A stretch of DNA of 64,000 nucleotides from Pseudoalteromonas rubra (GTDB taxonomy: Bacteria; Pseudomonadota; Gammaproteobacteria; Enterobacterales; Alteromonadaceae), in NCBI RefSeq assembly GCF_005887095.1, contig NZ_PNCI01000035.1:1-64000 (forward strand), written 5' to 3'. The first letter of the stretch is position 1; the number at the start of each line of letters is the position of its first letter. Below, one piece after another: positions 18,118 to 25,658 of the stretch. The position numbers and the translations under genes were made by a program. Under the pieces are notes generated by a model, which did no database searches, was not told where the DNA came from, and was given only the letters and a program-made list of their open reading frames with translations.

Positions 18118-18960
18118 ATGCACACCAAACTGTTTGGGTTGTTGCTGCTGGCCTGTCTGTGCCAATTGCAGCCCGCCTATTGTAATCCCACACCTGCTGT
18201 ACAACTCGCCAAAGTATACCAGGCACAACGCCCGGTTATGCACTATCTGGTGAGCGAGAAGTTTGATGGTGTCAGGGCCATCTGGAATGGCAGGCAACTG
18301 TTAACCCGCAGTGGCCAGCAGATCCATGCTCCGCATTGGTTTACCTCTGCGTTACCAGATATGGCACTCGACGGGGAGCTGTGGGCTGGATATGAGAACT
18401 TTGAGTTTGTCAGTGCGGTGGTACGTCGCCATCAGACTTCGGATCAAGACTGGCGGCAGGTTCAATACCTGATCTTTGATGCACCGGATTTAGCTTCCCC
18501 CTTTACGCAACGCTTTCAGGCATATAGTCAGCTGATCAATCGACTCGCACAGCCGCATATTCGTGCGGTACCACAGCATCACTTTTCAACTAAGGCCGAG
18601 CTCGATGACTTCTTTGCACAGGTGTTGTCCCGTGGTGGGGAAGGGGTAATGCTGCACGAGCGCCAGGCACTCCATCAGCAGGGAAGGACATCGGCAATTC
18701 TGAAGTATAAACCCTATTTTGATGCCGAAGCCGAGGTGATTGCCCATTTACCAGGCAAAGGGAAGTATCAGGGGATGATGGGGGCGATTAGGGTGAAAAC
18801 CCCCGAAGGAAAGGTGTTTAAGATTGGCAGCGGATTTACTGATGAGCAGCGACGAAACCCGCCCCCGATTGGTAGTGTTGTGACATACAGATTCCAGGGG
18901 GTCACCAAGTTCGGTAAACCGCGATTCGCCCGCTTTTTGCGAACAAGGCAGCCGCTGTAA
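18118..18960 (+). CDS. ATP-dependent DNA ligase with signal peptide (LigE type)
   Basis: The 280-residue precursor begins with a hydrophobic signal peptide ending near residue 22 (QPAYC), followed by a minimal ATP-dependent DNA ligase. The adenylation Lys48 lies in motif I, SEKFDGVRA. Motif III is LDGELWAG, motif IV GEGVMLHE and motif V LKYKPYFDAEAEV. A C-terminal OB-fold follows and ends in a basic tail (KPRFARFLRTR). There is no separate DNA-binding domain, as in the Lig E group of Gram-negative bacteria. That group is thought to act in the periplasm on incoming or extracellular DNA. A strong AAGGAG ribosome site precedes the start. Confidence 0.88.
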   Translation: MHTKLFGLLLLACLCQLQPAYCNPTPAVQLAKVYQAQRPVMHYLVSEKFDGVRAIWNGRQLLTRSGQQIHAPHWFTSALPDMALDGELWAGYENFEFVSAVVRRHQTSDQDWRQVQYLIFDAPDLASPFTQRFQAYSQLINRLAQPHIRAVPQHHFSTKAELDDFFAQVLSRGGEGVMLHERQALHQQGRTSAILKYKPYFDAEAEVIAHLPGKGKYQGMMGAIRVKTPEGKVFKIGSGFTDEQRRNPPPIGSVVTYRFQGVTKFGKPRFARFLRTRQPL

Positions 18961-19046
18961 GGGGTGGGCCCCAATGGGTTGAGGCTTTTACTTGCCACCT
19001 TGCTGTGATACAGTTCGCGACCTTTTTTATGGTCGTGAGGTGAAAA

Positions 19047-20417
19047 ATGATAGCAGGATTTGATTACGGGAGTTCCAATTGTGCAATTGGTGTGATGCGT
19101 GAAGGTGACGTGACACTGGTTCCGCTGGAGCAGGGTAAGCACTATCTGCCATCGACACTTTACGCTTTACACAATAGCCTGGTGAGTGAATTTGTGGCGC
19201 ACAAACTGGCAGGCTCTGCGCTTGCTACTGACTACCAAAGTGCACGTAAACCTCTGCTCAGTAGTGCTGCAATGGCGAGACGCGAACTGGACTTACAGCC
19301 GACAGAGCAGGGCTTGTTTGTTGGTCAGCAGGCAATAGAGGAGTATATTGCGTTCCCGGAAGAAGGATACTTTGTGAAATCTCCAAAGTCCTTTTTTGGT
19401 GCTGTTGGTCTGAAACCAGCGCAGCTTGCGTTTTTTGAAGATATTGCCACGGCCATGATTATGGAAATAAAAAGTCGTGCGGAACATCATCTGGGATACT
19501 CCCTGAGCCATACAGTCATCGGTCGTCCGGTGAACTTTCAGGCAATTGGTGGAGAGCAAAGCAATCGTCAGGCAATCGATATCCTGACTGTTGCCGCAAA
19601 GAGAGCAGGCTTTAAGGACGTGGAGTTTCTGTATGAGCCGCTGGCGGCTGGCATTGATTACGAGTCACGTCTGACTGAAGATCAGAAAGTACTGGTGGTT
19701 GATATTGGGGGCGGTACCAGTGATTGCTCCTTTGTGCAAATGGGCCCGGGCTTTCGTGATAAAGCCGACCGTAGTGCCGACTTTTTAGCTCACAGTGGTA
19801 AGCGGATCGGAGGCAATGATCTTGATATTGCACTGGCCTTCCATACCCTTATGCCGGTGTGCGGCTTGGGCGGTCAGTTCACTTCAGGGTTACCTTTGCC
19901 AAATCCGCTGTTCTGGCAGGCGTGTAAAATTAACGATATTCAGATGCAAAGTGACTTCTACAGCGAGCAGATGCAACGCGAGTTGACCGGCATGTTAAGA
20001 GATGTATGCGAGCCTGAAAAATTGCAGCGTCTGTTAAAAATACAAGAAAACAAAATGACCCACCAGTTTGTACGTCAGGGGGAGTTGGCTAAAATCGCCC
20101 TGTCGGAGCTAGAGGAACATGCTGTGCCGCTGGATTTTCTGGACAAAGCGTTGAGTGTCAAGGTGAGTGCGCAGACTATGGCTGAATCGGTAGCTAGCTG
20201 TCTGGAACAGGCTGCGGCACTCGCCGAGCAGGCGATCGTTGAAGCCGAAACACAGCCTGATGTGATTTATCTGACCGGAGGCAGCGCCCAATCTCCTTTG
20301 TTAAAGTTGGCATTACAGCAGCGCCTGGGTGATATTCCTATGGTCAATGGTGACAACTTTGGGAGTGTCACAGCCGGCCTGACTAAATGGGCGAACAGGC
20401 TTTACCAAACTGGCTAA
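19047..20417 (+). CDS. yegD: Hsp70-family protein YegD
   Basis: This 456-residue actin/Hsp70-fold ATPase resembles E. coli YegD. The phosphate-1 loop FDYGSSNCAIGV is at the N-terminus, phosphate-2 VVDIGGGTSDCSFV at about residues 216-229, and the adenosine motif YLTGGSAQSPLL near 410. It lacks the separate substrate-binding and lid domain of DnaK, so the client interaction is unknown. It is probably cytoplasmic. GAGGTG precedes the ATG. It is convergent with mgsA, with about 120 bp between stops. Confidence 0.88.
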   Translation: MIAGFDYGSSNCAIGVMREGDVTLVPLEQGKHYLPSTLYALHNSLVSEFVAHKLAGSALATDYQSARKPLLSSAAMARRELDLQPTEQGLFVGQQAIEEYIAFPEEGYFVKSPKSFFGAVGLKPAQLAFFEDIATAMIMEIKSRAEHHLGYSLSHTVIGRPVNFQAIGGEQSNRQAIDILTVAAKRAGFKDVEFLYEPLAAGIDYESRLTEDQKVLVVDIGGGTSDCSFVQMGPGFRDKADRSADFLAHSGKRIGGNDLDIALAFHTLMPVCGLGGQFTSGLPLPNPLFWQACKINDIQMQSDFYSEQMQRELTGMLRDVCEPEKLQRLLKIQENKMTHQFVRQGELAKIALSELEEHAVPLDFLDKALSVKVSAQTMAESVASCLEQAAALAEQAIVEAETQPDVIYLTGGSAQSPLLKLALQQRLGDIPMVNGDNFGSVTAGLTKWANRLYQTG

Positions 20418-20535
20418 TGTCACTCCCTACCCACGGGGCAAAAGCTGCGCGATAACCACAGCAAAGTTGCGCGGCTTATCTGCTTTACAGAGGTGAGGTA
20501 TAATCTGGCTGGAGTCGATTTAACTCAGTCAAGCA

Positions 20536-20997
20536 TTAGTGCTCCAGGCGCTCTGCCAGATACTGCTCATAGTCAGGTAACTGGCGCTCTATCGGTGTAG
20601 TCATCATCATGGAGGAGAGCAACATATCTGCGGTGGTCTCATTACAGGCGACCGGAATATTCCATACAGCTGCTAGCCTGAGCAGGGCTTTTACATCTGG
20701 ATCATGGGGCTGTGAGGCCATGGGATCCCAGAAAAAAATAAGCATATGAATTTCATTTTCGGCAATCTTTGCACCAAGCTGTTGATCTCCACCCATTGGG
20801 CCGCTGAGGAGTTTATGAACAGGCAGGCCTGATGTCTTTTCAATAAGGTTACCGGTCGTTCCCGTGGCATACAGTTGATGCATAGCGAGCTTATCAAGGT
20901 GTGACTGGCACCAGTTTACCATAGCTTGTTTTTTACCATCATGTGCAACCAGTGCGATGCGTTTTTTAGCCGGAATAACCTGCGACTTGGTGTCCAT
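20536..20997 (-). CDS. mgsA: Methylglyoxal synthase
   Basis: The 153-residue enzyme converts dihydroxyacetone phosphate to methylglyoxal and phosphate, a bypass that relieves phosphate limitation in glycolysis. The catalytic Asp71 lies in GPMGGDQQLGA, and His98 in DPMASQPHDPDVKAL, at the same numbers as the E. coli enzyme. The phosphate-binding ATGTTG segment is near residues 44-49. A GAGGTAAGT ribosome site overlaps the end region of the upstream LysE-family gene, only 7 bp away, so the two form an operon. Confidence 0.95.
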   Translation of the reverse strand: MDTKSQVIPAKKRIALVAHDGKKQAMVNWCQSHLDKLAMHQLYATGTTGNLIEKTSGLPVHKLLSGPMGGDQQLGAKIAENEIHMLIFFWDPMASQPHDPDVKALLRLAAVWNIPVACNETTADMLLSSMMMTTPIERQLPDYEQYLAERLEH

Positions 20998-21004
20998 ACT
21001 TACC

Positions 21005-21640
21005 TCATAATAATAAGTTAATTGCCAGTGCGATGAAGATAAATGCAGAGATCCTGTCTATCCAAATTGGCGCACTGGGGTGAGCGCGAAAATAACCGGC
21101 GATTTTGTCGCCGCTGTAAACATACACACAATCAAGGGGAAAGGCTAGGATCGGGTAAAGTAAACCGAACATGGCCAGCTGCACTGTGGTTGATGTGGTG
21201 AGGCTCTGATCAACAAACTGGGGAATAAAGGCAATAAAAAATAGCGCCACCTTAGGGTTAAGTACCTCGGTCATCATTGCCTGAAACATGACATTTTGCT
21301 GTTTTTTATTACTCACATGGGGTTTTTCATCATCGCACTCATTCGACTTGGAGAGCGTGTCTTTAAAAGTACGTATACCCAGATAGGCAAGATAAGCAGC
21401 ACCTATATATTGCACTGTGGTGTAGGCGGTTTCTGAGGCTTTGAGAATGGCCGATAAACCAATCACAGCAAACAAAGTGTGGACCACACCGCCGAGGGCA
21501 AAGCCAAAAGCACTTTGCATGCCAGCTGCTCGGCCATTGGTAAAGGTCTGAGCCATTAAAAAAGCATTTGAAGGACCTGGTGCAATGGCAATGATAAAGC
21601 TGGCAAATAAAAAAGAGGCGAGTAATTCTGGGTTCAGCAT
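21005..21640 (-). CDS. LysE/RhtB-family amino-acid exporter
   Basis: The 211-residue inner-membrane protein has about six hydrophobic helices and the LysE/RhtB signature: IAIAPGPSNAFLMAQTFTNGRAAGMQSAFGFALG near the N-terminus, and the FQAMMTEVLNPKVALFFIAFIPQFV segment near residues 118-142. Members export amino acids or related small molecules; the substrate is not predictable here. It is the first gene of a probable two-gene operon with mgsA. Confidence 0.88.
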   Translation of the reverse strand: MLNPELLASFLFASFIIAIAPGPSNAFLMAQTFTNGRAAGMQSAFGFALGGVVHTLFAVIGLSAILKASETAYTTVQYIGAAYLAYLGIRTFKDTLSKSNECDDEKPHVSNKKQQNVMFQAMMTEVLNPKVALFFIAFIPQFVDQSLTTSTTVQLAMFGLLYPILAFPLDCVYVYSGDKIAGYFRAHPSAPIWIDRISAFIFIALAINLLL

Positions 21641-21943
21641 GATGTGCTCTGGTAGACAAGATTGCGTTTAGTTTACCCAGCTTGAAACAAAAAGCCTATA
21701 AAAAATGCGGGCATAAGCCCGCATATAAAATTGGTTGGGTTAGAGCACAACACGTTGGGTTCTATGGCGCAGCAAATATCTTGCTTTACAATAAGCTAGC
21801 GCGAAACTTGTGCTTCACGCTAAATCCATTGTTGCTATCTATAGGTAGTATCATATCTGATTGTGACAATCGTACGACTGTCATTAAAGTGTCATATACT
21901 TTTATCTGCGGAGCTCAATACGCCTGTGCCACCTGATGTGTTA
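21641..21943. other. Intergenic region with a minus-strand terminator
   Basis: It carries the terminator described separately at 21699-21724, and otherwise only AT-rich sequence upstream of the LysE-family gene. A short plus-strand reading frame across it contains the terminator hairpin and is not believed. Confidence 0.5.
21699..21724 (-). terminator. Rho-independent terminator for the Bcr/CflA exporter gene
   Basis: A perfect 8-bp stem (ATGCGGGC and GCCCGCAT) has a 4-base loop. Read on the minus strand, it is followed by a run of T (the A-run at 21699-21705). It lies about 220 bp past the exporter stop, so the transcript has a long 3' end. Confidence 0.75.
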
Positions 21944-23122
21944 TCACGCTGGACTATGCAGGTTGTCTTTGCAGCGGCTAAATAGCAGACACAGGAAAGG
22001 CAGCCCGAGCAGCAGGTGCACAGCTAATTGTTGCGGGGCAGGTAATGCCAGTGGCTGGCTGAGCATAGCCAGTAGCCCGGCGCCACTCATTTGCATCACC
22101 CCAATCAGCGCTGATGCCGTGCCTGCCTGATTGGCAAATGGAGCCAGGGCATTGCCTGCGGCGGCGCCAAGTGTAAAAGCAAAGCCCACGGATGCCAGAT
22201 ACATAGGTAACAGATAGGCAAGCGGATGGTTTTGCGGCGCCATCATCAGTAACACACCGCCGAGGGTAAACAAGCTCAGGCCAAACCGTAGTGCCTGTTG
22301 TGAGTTACGCTTGATGAAATGTGGTGCAATAAAGCTGGCAGCAATGCTGATGGCAGCATTGATAGTAAACCACATGGTAAATTCTTCGACGGGCCGATTC
22401 AGCTCGGTCATAAGCCAACCCGGTGCACCAACCACAAACACCAACATGGCGGCCATACCAACCATAGTAATACACGCGTTGAACATAAACTGAGGACTGC
22501 TCAGCATGGGCCGGAAACGACGTAAATCCAGCAGGTGGCCTGAGTATACAGTGCTGTCTGGTTTGGTTTCCCGATACAGTGCCAGCACGAGGATGAGGCC
22601 GATGGCAGCAAACCCGCTCAGAAAAGTAAAATTACTGCGCCAGCCAAACTCTATGGTCAGCCAGGCGCCCAAAATCGGCGCAAGGGCCGGAATAAAGCAG
22701 ACTATACCGTTGAGATAGGTGATCATCTGGCCACTGCCTTTGTGACCAAAGCTATCCCGAACGATGGCAAAGGCACTGACGAAGGTGGCACAAGCGCCTA
22801 AGCCCTGCAACACGCGGGCAACCATGATCCAGTGCCATTCGTCCAGCAAAGTGGCAAGTAGTGCGCCACTGCCAAAAAGTAAGATCCCGGACAGGGCAAC
22901 CGGGCGTCGGCCATACTTATCGGCCAGAGGGCCGGCAAGTAACTGTCCAAGACCAACAGCCAGCATATAAATCCCGACGGTTTGCTGGATTTGTGCTTCG
23001 CTGACGGCTAAGTCTTGTTGCATATTGACGAATGCGGGTAAATACAGATCGATCCCCAGTGGACAAAACACCACCAGTAGAGCGAGTATAAAAATCAATA
23101 GTTTGCTGGTTTTTTGCTGCAT
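21944..23122 (-). CDS. Bcr/CflA-family drug-resistance MFS transporter
   Basis: This 392-residue major-facilitator protein has 12 hydrophobic helices. The Bcr/CflA group is shown by DLYLPAFVNMQQDLAVS in the first loop, QLLAGPLADKYGRRPVALSG (motif A, about residues 58-77) and RVLQGLGACATFVSAFAIVRD (about 103-123). These pumps export drugs and sometimes natural products or dipeptides by proton antiport. A GGAGA ribosome site precedes the ATG. It is in the same direction as, and just beyond, the prodigiosin operon and the small peptide gene, so it could export one of their products; that link is only positional. Confidence 0.9.
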   Translation of the reverse strand: MQQKTSKLLIFILALLVVFCPLGIDLYLPAFVNMQQDLAVSEAQIQQTVGIYMLAVGLGQLLAGPLADKYGRRPVALSGILLFGSGALLATLLDEWHWIMVARVLQGLGACATFVSAFAIVRDSFGHKGSGQMITYLNGIVCFIPALAPILGAWLTIEFGWRSNFTFLSGFAAIGLILVLALYRETKPDSTVYSGHLLDLRRFRPMLSSPQFMFNACITMVGMAAMLVFVVGAPGWLMTELNRPVEEFTMWFTINAAISIAASFIAPHFIKRNSQQALRFGLSLFTLGGVLLMMAPQNHPLAYLLPMYLASVGFAFTLGAAAGNALAPFANQAGTASALIGVMQMSGAGLLAMLSQPLALPAPQQLAVHLLLGLPFLCLLFSRCKDNLHSPA

Positions 23123-23297
23123 GCTGTCTCCTTATGGCGGGTATTGTAGGGAAGCATGGAGAAAAAGACAGGACAAAGCGCCGGAAAGCGAAATTTTTTA
23201 TTTCCAGGGCAACAGAAATGAAAAATAAGAACAGAAAGTTTCAGTGTGAGTGGAAGCTGTGTTTTACGTAATTTGAATCAGACTAAGTGGTTTGAGT

Positions 23298-23316
23298 GCG
23301 GCAGCAGTGCTGCCGC
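23298..23316 (-). terminator. Strong hairpin just after the small peptide gene
   Basis: Arms GCGGCAGC and GCTGCCGC form an 8-bp GC-rich stem with a 3-base loop, starting 8 bp past the peptide stop. No T-run follows, so it is either a weak terminator or a 3'-end stabiliser for a short abundant mRNA. Confidence 0.5.
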
Positions 23317-23323
23317 AATTTAA

Positions 23324-23503
23324 TTAGCACCAGCAGGTGTGGTCACTTTTGCCGCTCAGACGATCACAAATGTGGCCGGTTGGCAGGCAAGCTCGTGGTG
23401 GTGAGCTCTCGCCGGCACCGCCAACCTGAGGCGTGGCCTGGTTGTCCAGCAGCATAGTGTTGTCTAGTTGTTTTAGTTGTTTTTTCTTAAGTGCTAGTTT
23501 CAT
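23324..23503 (-). CDS. Small RiPP-precursor-like peptide, Cys-rich C-terminus
   Basis: A 59-residue reading frame starts at ATG (23503) with an AAGGA ribosome site 7-8 bases upstream. The N-terminal part, MKLALKKKQLKQLDN, is Lys/Leu rich. A leader-like stretch follows, ending in ATPQVGG (residues 23-29). The 30-residue tail is rich in Cys, Ser and Thr, with Cys39, Cys46, Cys57 and Cys59 (…HTCWC). Peptides with a basic start and a TPQV-(A/G)GG motif recur in Pseudoalteromonas and relatives and resemble leader-core precursors of ribosomal peptides. GG would be the natural processing point. No lanthionine, radical SAM or peptidase gene is adjacent. It lies 102 bp after pigM, in the same direction, and may share its transcript or use its own AT-rich promoter. 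Confidence 0.65.
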   Translation of the reverse strand: MKLALKKKQLKQLDNTMLLDNQATPQVGGAGESSPPRACLPTGHICDRLSGKSDHTCWC

Positions 23504-23605
23504 TTTATTTTCCTTATTGTATAAATTATCTCAATGTTTACCTTTTTGTTTTATCTTATAATTTACAACTAATCAATCGTTTGTTTTTTGTTCTTACCGG
23601 CGCTT

Positions 23606-24697
23606 TTACTCTCGCTGAGTGGGTTTGGGCTCGGCGAAACTTTGGGTATCACTGAGCAGAATACTTTGCCAATGCCTTCGTGGTGCCGGGCTGCCTGCTA
23701 TTTCCGGCTCTCCGAATCGCGCGAAAAACACCGGAAGTTCTGCCTGACTGAGACACTCTGCCAGTGCCTGCCTGGCATTGTCATGTTGAACCAGTACGCT
23801 AATTGGGTGCATTGCCCACCCCCATTGTTGTAGTCTTAACCACAATGCGCCTAAGCCAATCCCGGCACGAAACATCGCTTCATCCCCTTCTTTGCTGACA
23901 TTCAACGACAGATAGTGAGGTCCGCAAGCGACTAATTCAGCCAGACCTTTTGCCATCTTGTTTGGTAGGCGGAGTAAGTTCGTCAGGCCGTTGAGGCTGG
24001 GATGGAAAGCCACCTTAAAAAAGTGCTTAAACCTGGCTGAAACCGGACCAAACAGGTTGTGCAGATAAAAGCCATCTTCATATTGGCGACGCTCGTCGAA
24101 GCGGATATAGCTATAGGTTTCGCGCCAGGCTGCTTTGTTGGCAAAGTCCTGTCCTGCATAGGTTTGAGTCAGCCCGGCCAGAGCCTCCCCATGGGTCTGT
24201 TGATAAAAAATCCCAAGTGAGACAGGGTAGGGTTTGAGCAAGGCCTTTAGCTCATCGCGCTGTTGCTCGCTCAGGTTGGTCCTGAGATAGGGCGAGCGTA
24301 CGGTATGGCGCTGCTCGAGCTGTTCAGACAGGCTGGCAAACGCATCGCTCTGATAGTCTTGTTCAGGCCCCGGCATAAAACGTATCAGCGCCCGGTCGTT
24401 GCCCGCTAACTTTTGTTGTTCCTGTTCATCACACCAGCGCCAGTGCAGCTCGTAGCCTCGGCTGCGGATCAGCGCTTCCAGAATGTAAAAAAAGATCCCG
24501 CAGCTGAGCAACATTTCTCGCTCCAATGAAGGCAGACCTGTGAGTTTGCGGCGGTTATCTATGGCCAGATAACCGCAGTGTATGACGGGGTCAAAATGAA
24601 TCGCCCAGGGCTGACAGTTGTGCGATGAAGGCGCAAGCCTCGCCAGCTTCACCGCTTCTGTCAGTGTCTGTTCAAATGCTGTATGTGTCATTGTCAT
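23606..24697 (-). CDS. pigM: Prodigiosin biosynthesis oxidoreductase PigM
   Basis: The 363-residue protein has a nitroreductase-like fold (LARLAPSSHNCQPWAI, residues 18-33, and GIGLGALWLRLQQWGW near 292). It corresponds to PigM, which oxidises 4-hydroxy-2,2'-bipyrrole-5-methanol (HBM) to the carbaldehyde HBC in the bipyrrole branch. It probably uses flavin. Its ATG overlaps the pigL stop by 4 bp (ATGA), so it is translationally coupled. Identity rests on the family plus its position at the end of a complete, correctly ordered pig operon. Confidence 0.88.
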   Translation of the reverse strand: MTMTHTAFEQTLTEAVKLARLAPSSHNCQPWAIHFDPVIHCGYLAIDNRRKLTGLPSLEREMLLSCGIFFYILEALIRSRGYELHWRWCDEQEQQKLAGNDRALIRFMPGPEQDYQSDAFASLSEQLEQRHTVRSPYLRTNLSEQQRDELKALLKPYPVSLGIFYQQTHGEALAGLTQTYAGQDFANKAAWRETYSYIRFDERRQYEDGFYLHNLFGPVSARFKHFFKVAFHPSLNGLTNLLRLPNKMAKGLAELVACGPHYLSLNVSKEGDEAMFRAGIGLGALWLRLQQWGWAMHPISVLVQHDNARQALAECLSQAELPVFFARFGEPEIAGSPAPRRHWQSILLSDTQSFAEPKPTQRE

Positions 24698-25347
24698 TTC
24701 CCGATGTGAAGAGAGAGTGTTGGGGTGATGTCCCAGTCGCCTGCAATACAGACTGCGCAGCAGAAATACAGCGTGTGCCAGAGCCAGTAGCTGGCCGGGG
24801 CTAGGGACGCGCTGTGGGTATACACGCGGCCATATTCTGTTGTCCCACTGGTGTTGTATTTTTGGATTGCGATATCAGACAAATCAAAAGGCAGGCCGCG
24901 GCCGAAGGATTTTAGATAGGCTTCGCACACCGACCACCGAGCTGTTTGCGTGACCACGCTTGCTGGCTTGGCTTTATCACAAAAGATATGTTGCTGAGCA
25001 CCAGCAGAGAAACCGCGATAAACCTGAAGGTCGATACCAACAGGGTGTGCTGCACATGCAACAGCAGCCCAGGGGCCGCTATGGCTGATGGACAAAGGCA
25101 CCTTAGGCTGACCCTTGCCTGGCTCACCATATGGCTGACCGCTTGCAGTATGAGCAAGCCGGATTGATGAGGTGTGACTGGCATCTTGTAAGGCCAAGCT
25201 TGCCAGAGTTCTGCTGAGCTGTTTGACGATAAGTCCCTGAGCCAGGCGTGGTGCCGAGCGTATCGCATTATCGACGCTGCGACCGATATACACAGTGGGT
25301 GAGACATGAGTCTCTCCCACTGGTGTACAGGTGTGCTGGGAGATCAC
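24694..25347 (-). CDS. pigL: 4'-Phosphopantetheinyl transferase PigL
   Basis: The 217-residue Sfp-type enzyme transfers phosphopantetheine from CoA to the carrier domains of PigG and PigH. Seen are LSISHSGPWAAVA (86-98), the Mg-binding GIDLQ (Asp106) and WSVCEAYLKSFGRGLPF (139-155). In the last motif the usual Lys-Glu pair reads Cys141-Glu142, while Lys146 is kept, a departure from the W-x-x-K-E-x-x-x-K consensus. It overlaps pigK and pigM by 4 bp at each end. Despite the odd residue it should be active, because the pathway needs holo carriers, unless a second transferase elsewhere supplies them. Confidence 0.9.
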   Translation of the reverse strand: MISQHTCTPVGETHVSPTVYIGRSVDNAIRSAPRLAQGLIVKQLSRTLASLALQDASHTSSIRLAHTASGQPYGEPGKGQPKVPLSISHSGPWAAVACAAHPVGIDLQVYRGFSAGAQQHIFCDKAKPASVVTQTARWSVCEAYLKSFGRGLPFDLSDIAIQKYNTSGTTEYGRVYTHSASLAPASYWLWHTLYFCCAVCIAGDWDITPTLSLHIGK

Positions 25348-25658
25348 TGTTGATAGCCTTGTGCAATCCGTTCACCCTTAAACTCTTCAACCACTTCGGC
25401 CATTTCATCAAAGCGGCTAACCAGACTTTGAAATAAAGGCGTCGTCATGTCCTGTTCAAAGGCTTGCTCAGACTCCAGATAGATAGTTTCAACAAAGTGA
25501 AACGCTGCATCGGCCTGACTGGAAGCTTCAAAAACAGCGAACGCTTTAACTGAATCCAGTTTTTCGCATGCTTTATAGTCCGTCGTCTCTACCCAGTCGC
25601 GAAAGGCTCCCAGGTGTTTGATGTCTTTAAGGCGAATTTTGTGAACGATAAGTTTCAT
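25344..25658 (-). CDS. pigK: PigK, small RedY-like protein
   Basis: This 104-residue soluble protein has a beta-alpha-beta pattern like dimeric ferredoxin-fold proteins (MKLIVHKIRLKDI, AFAVFEASSQADAAFHFVETIYL). It occupies the pigK position between pigJ and pigL, with 4-bp overlaps on both sides. PigK/RedY-type proteins are needed for bipyrrole formation, but their chemical role is not settled. A chaperone-like role for PigH or binding of an intermediate has been considered. AGGA precedes the ATG. Confidence 0.85.
   Translation of the reverse strand: MKLIVHKIRLKDIKHLGAFRDWVETTDYKACEKLDSVKAFAVFEASSQADAAFHFVETIYLESEQAFEQDMTTPLFQSLVSRFDEMAEVVEEFKGERIAQGYQQ

Noticed and set aside
21682..21936. 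84-residue plus-strand frame
   Set aside because: It runs through the perfect terminator hairpin of the exporter gene and lacks a ribosome site.
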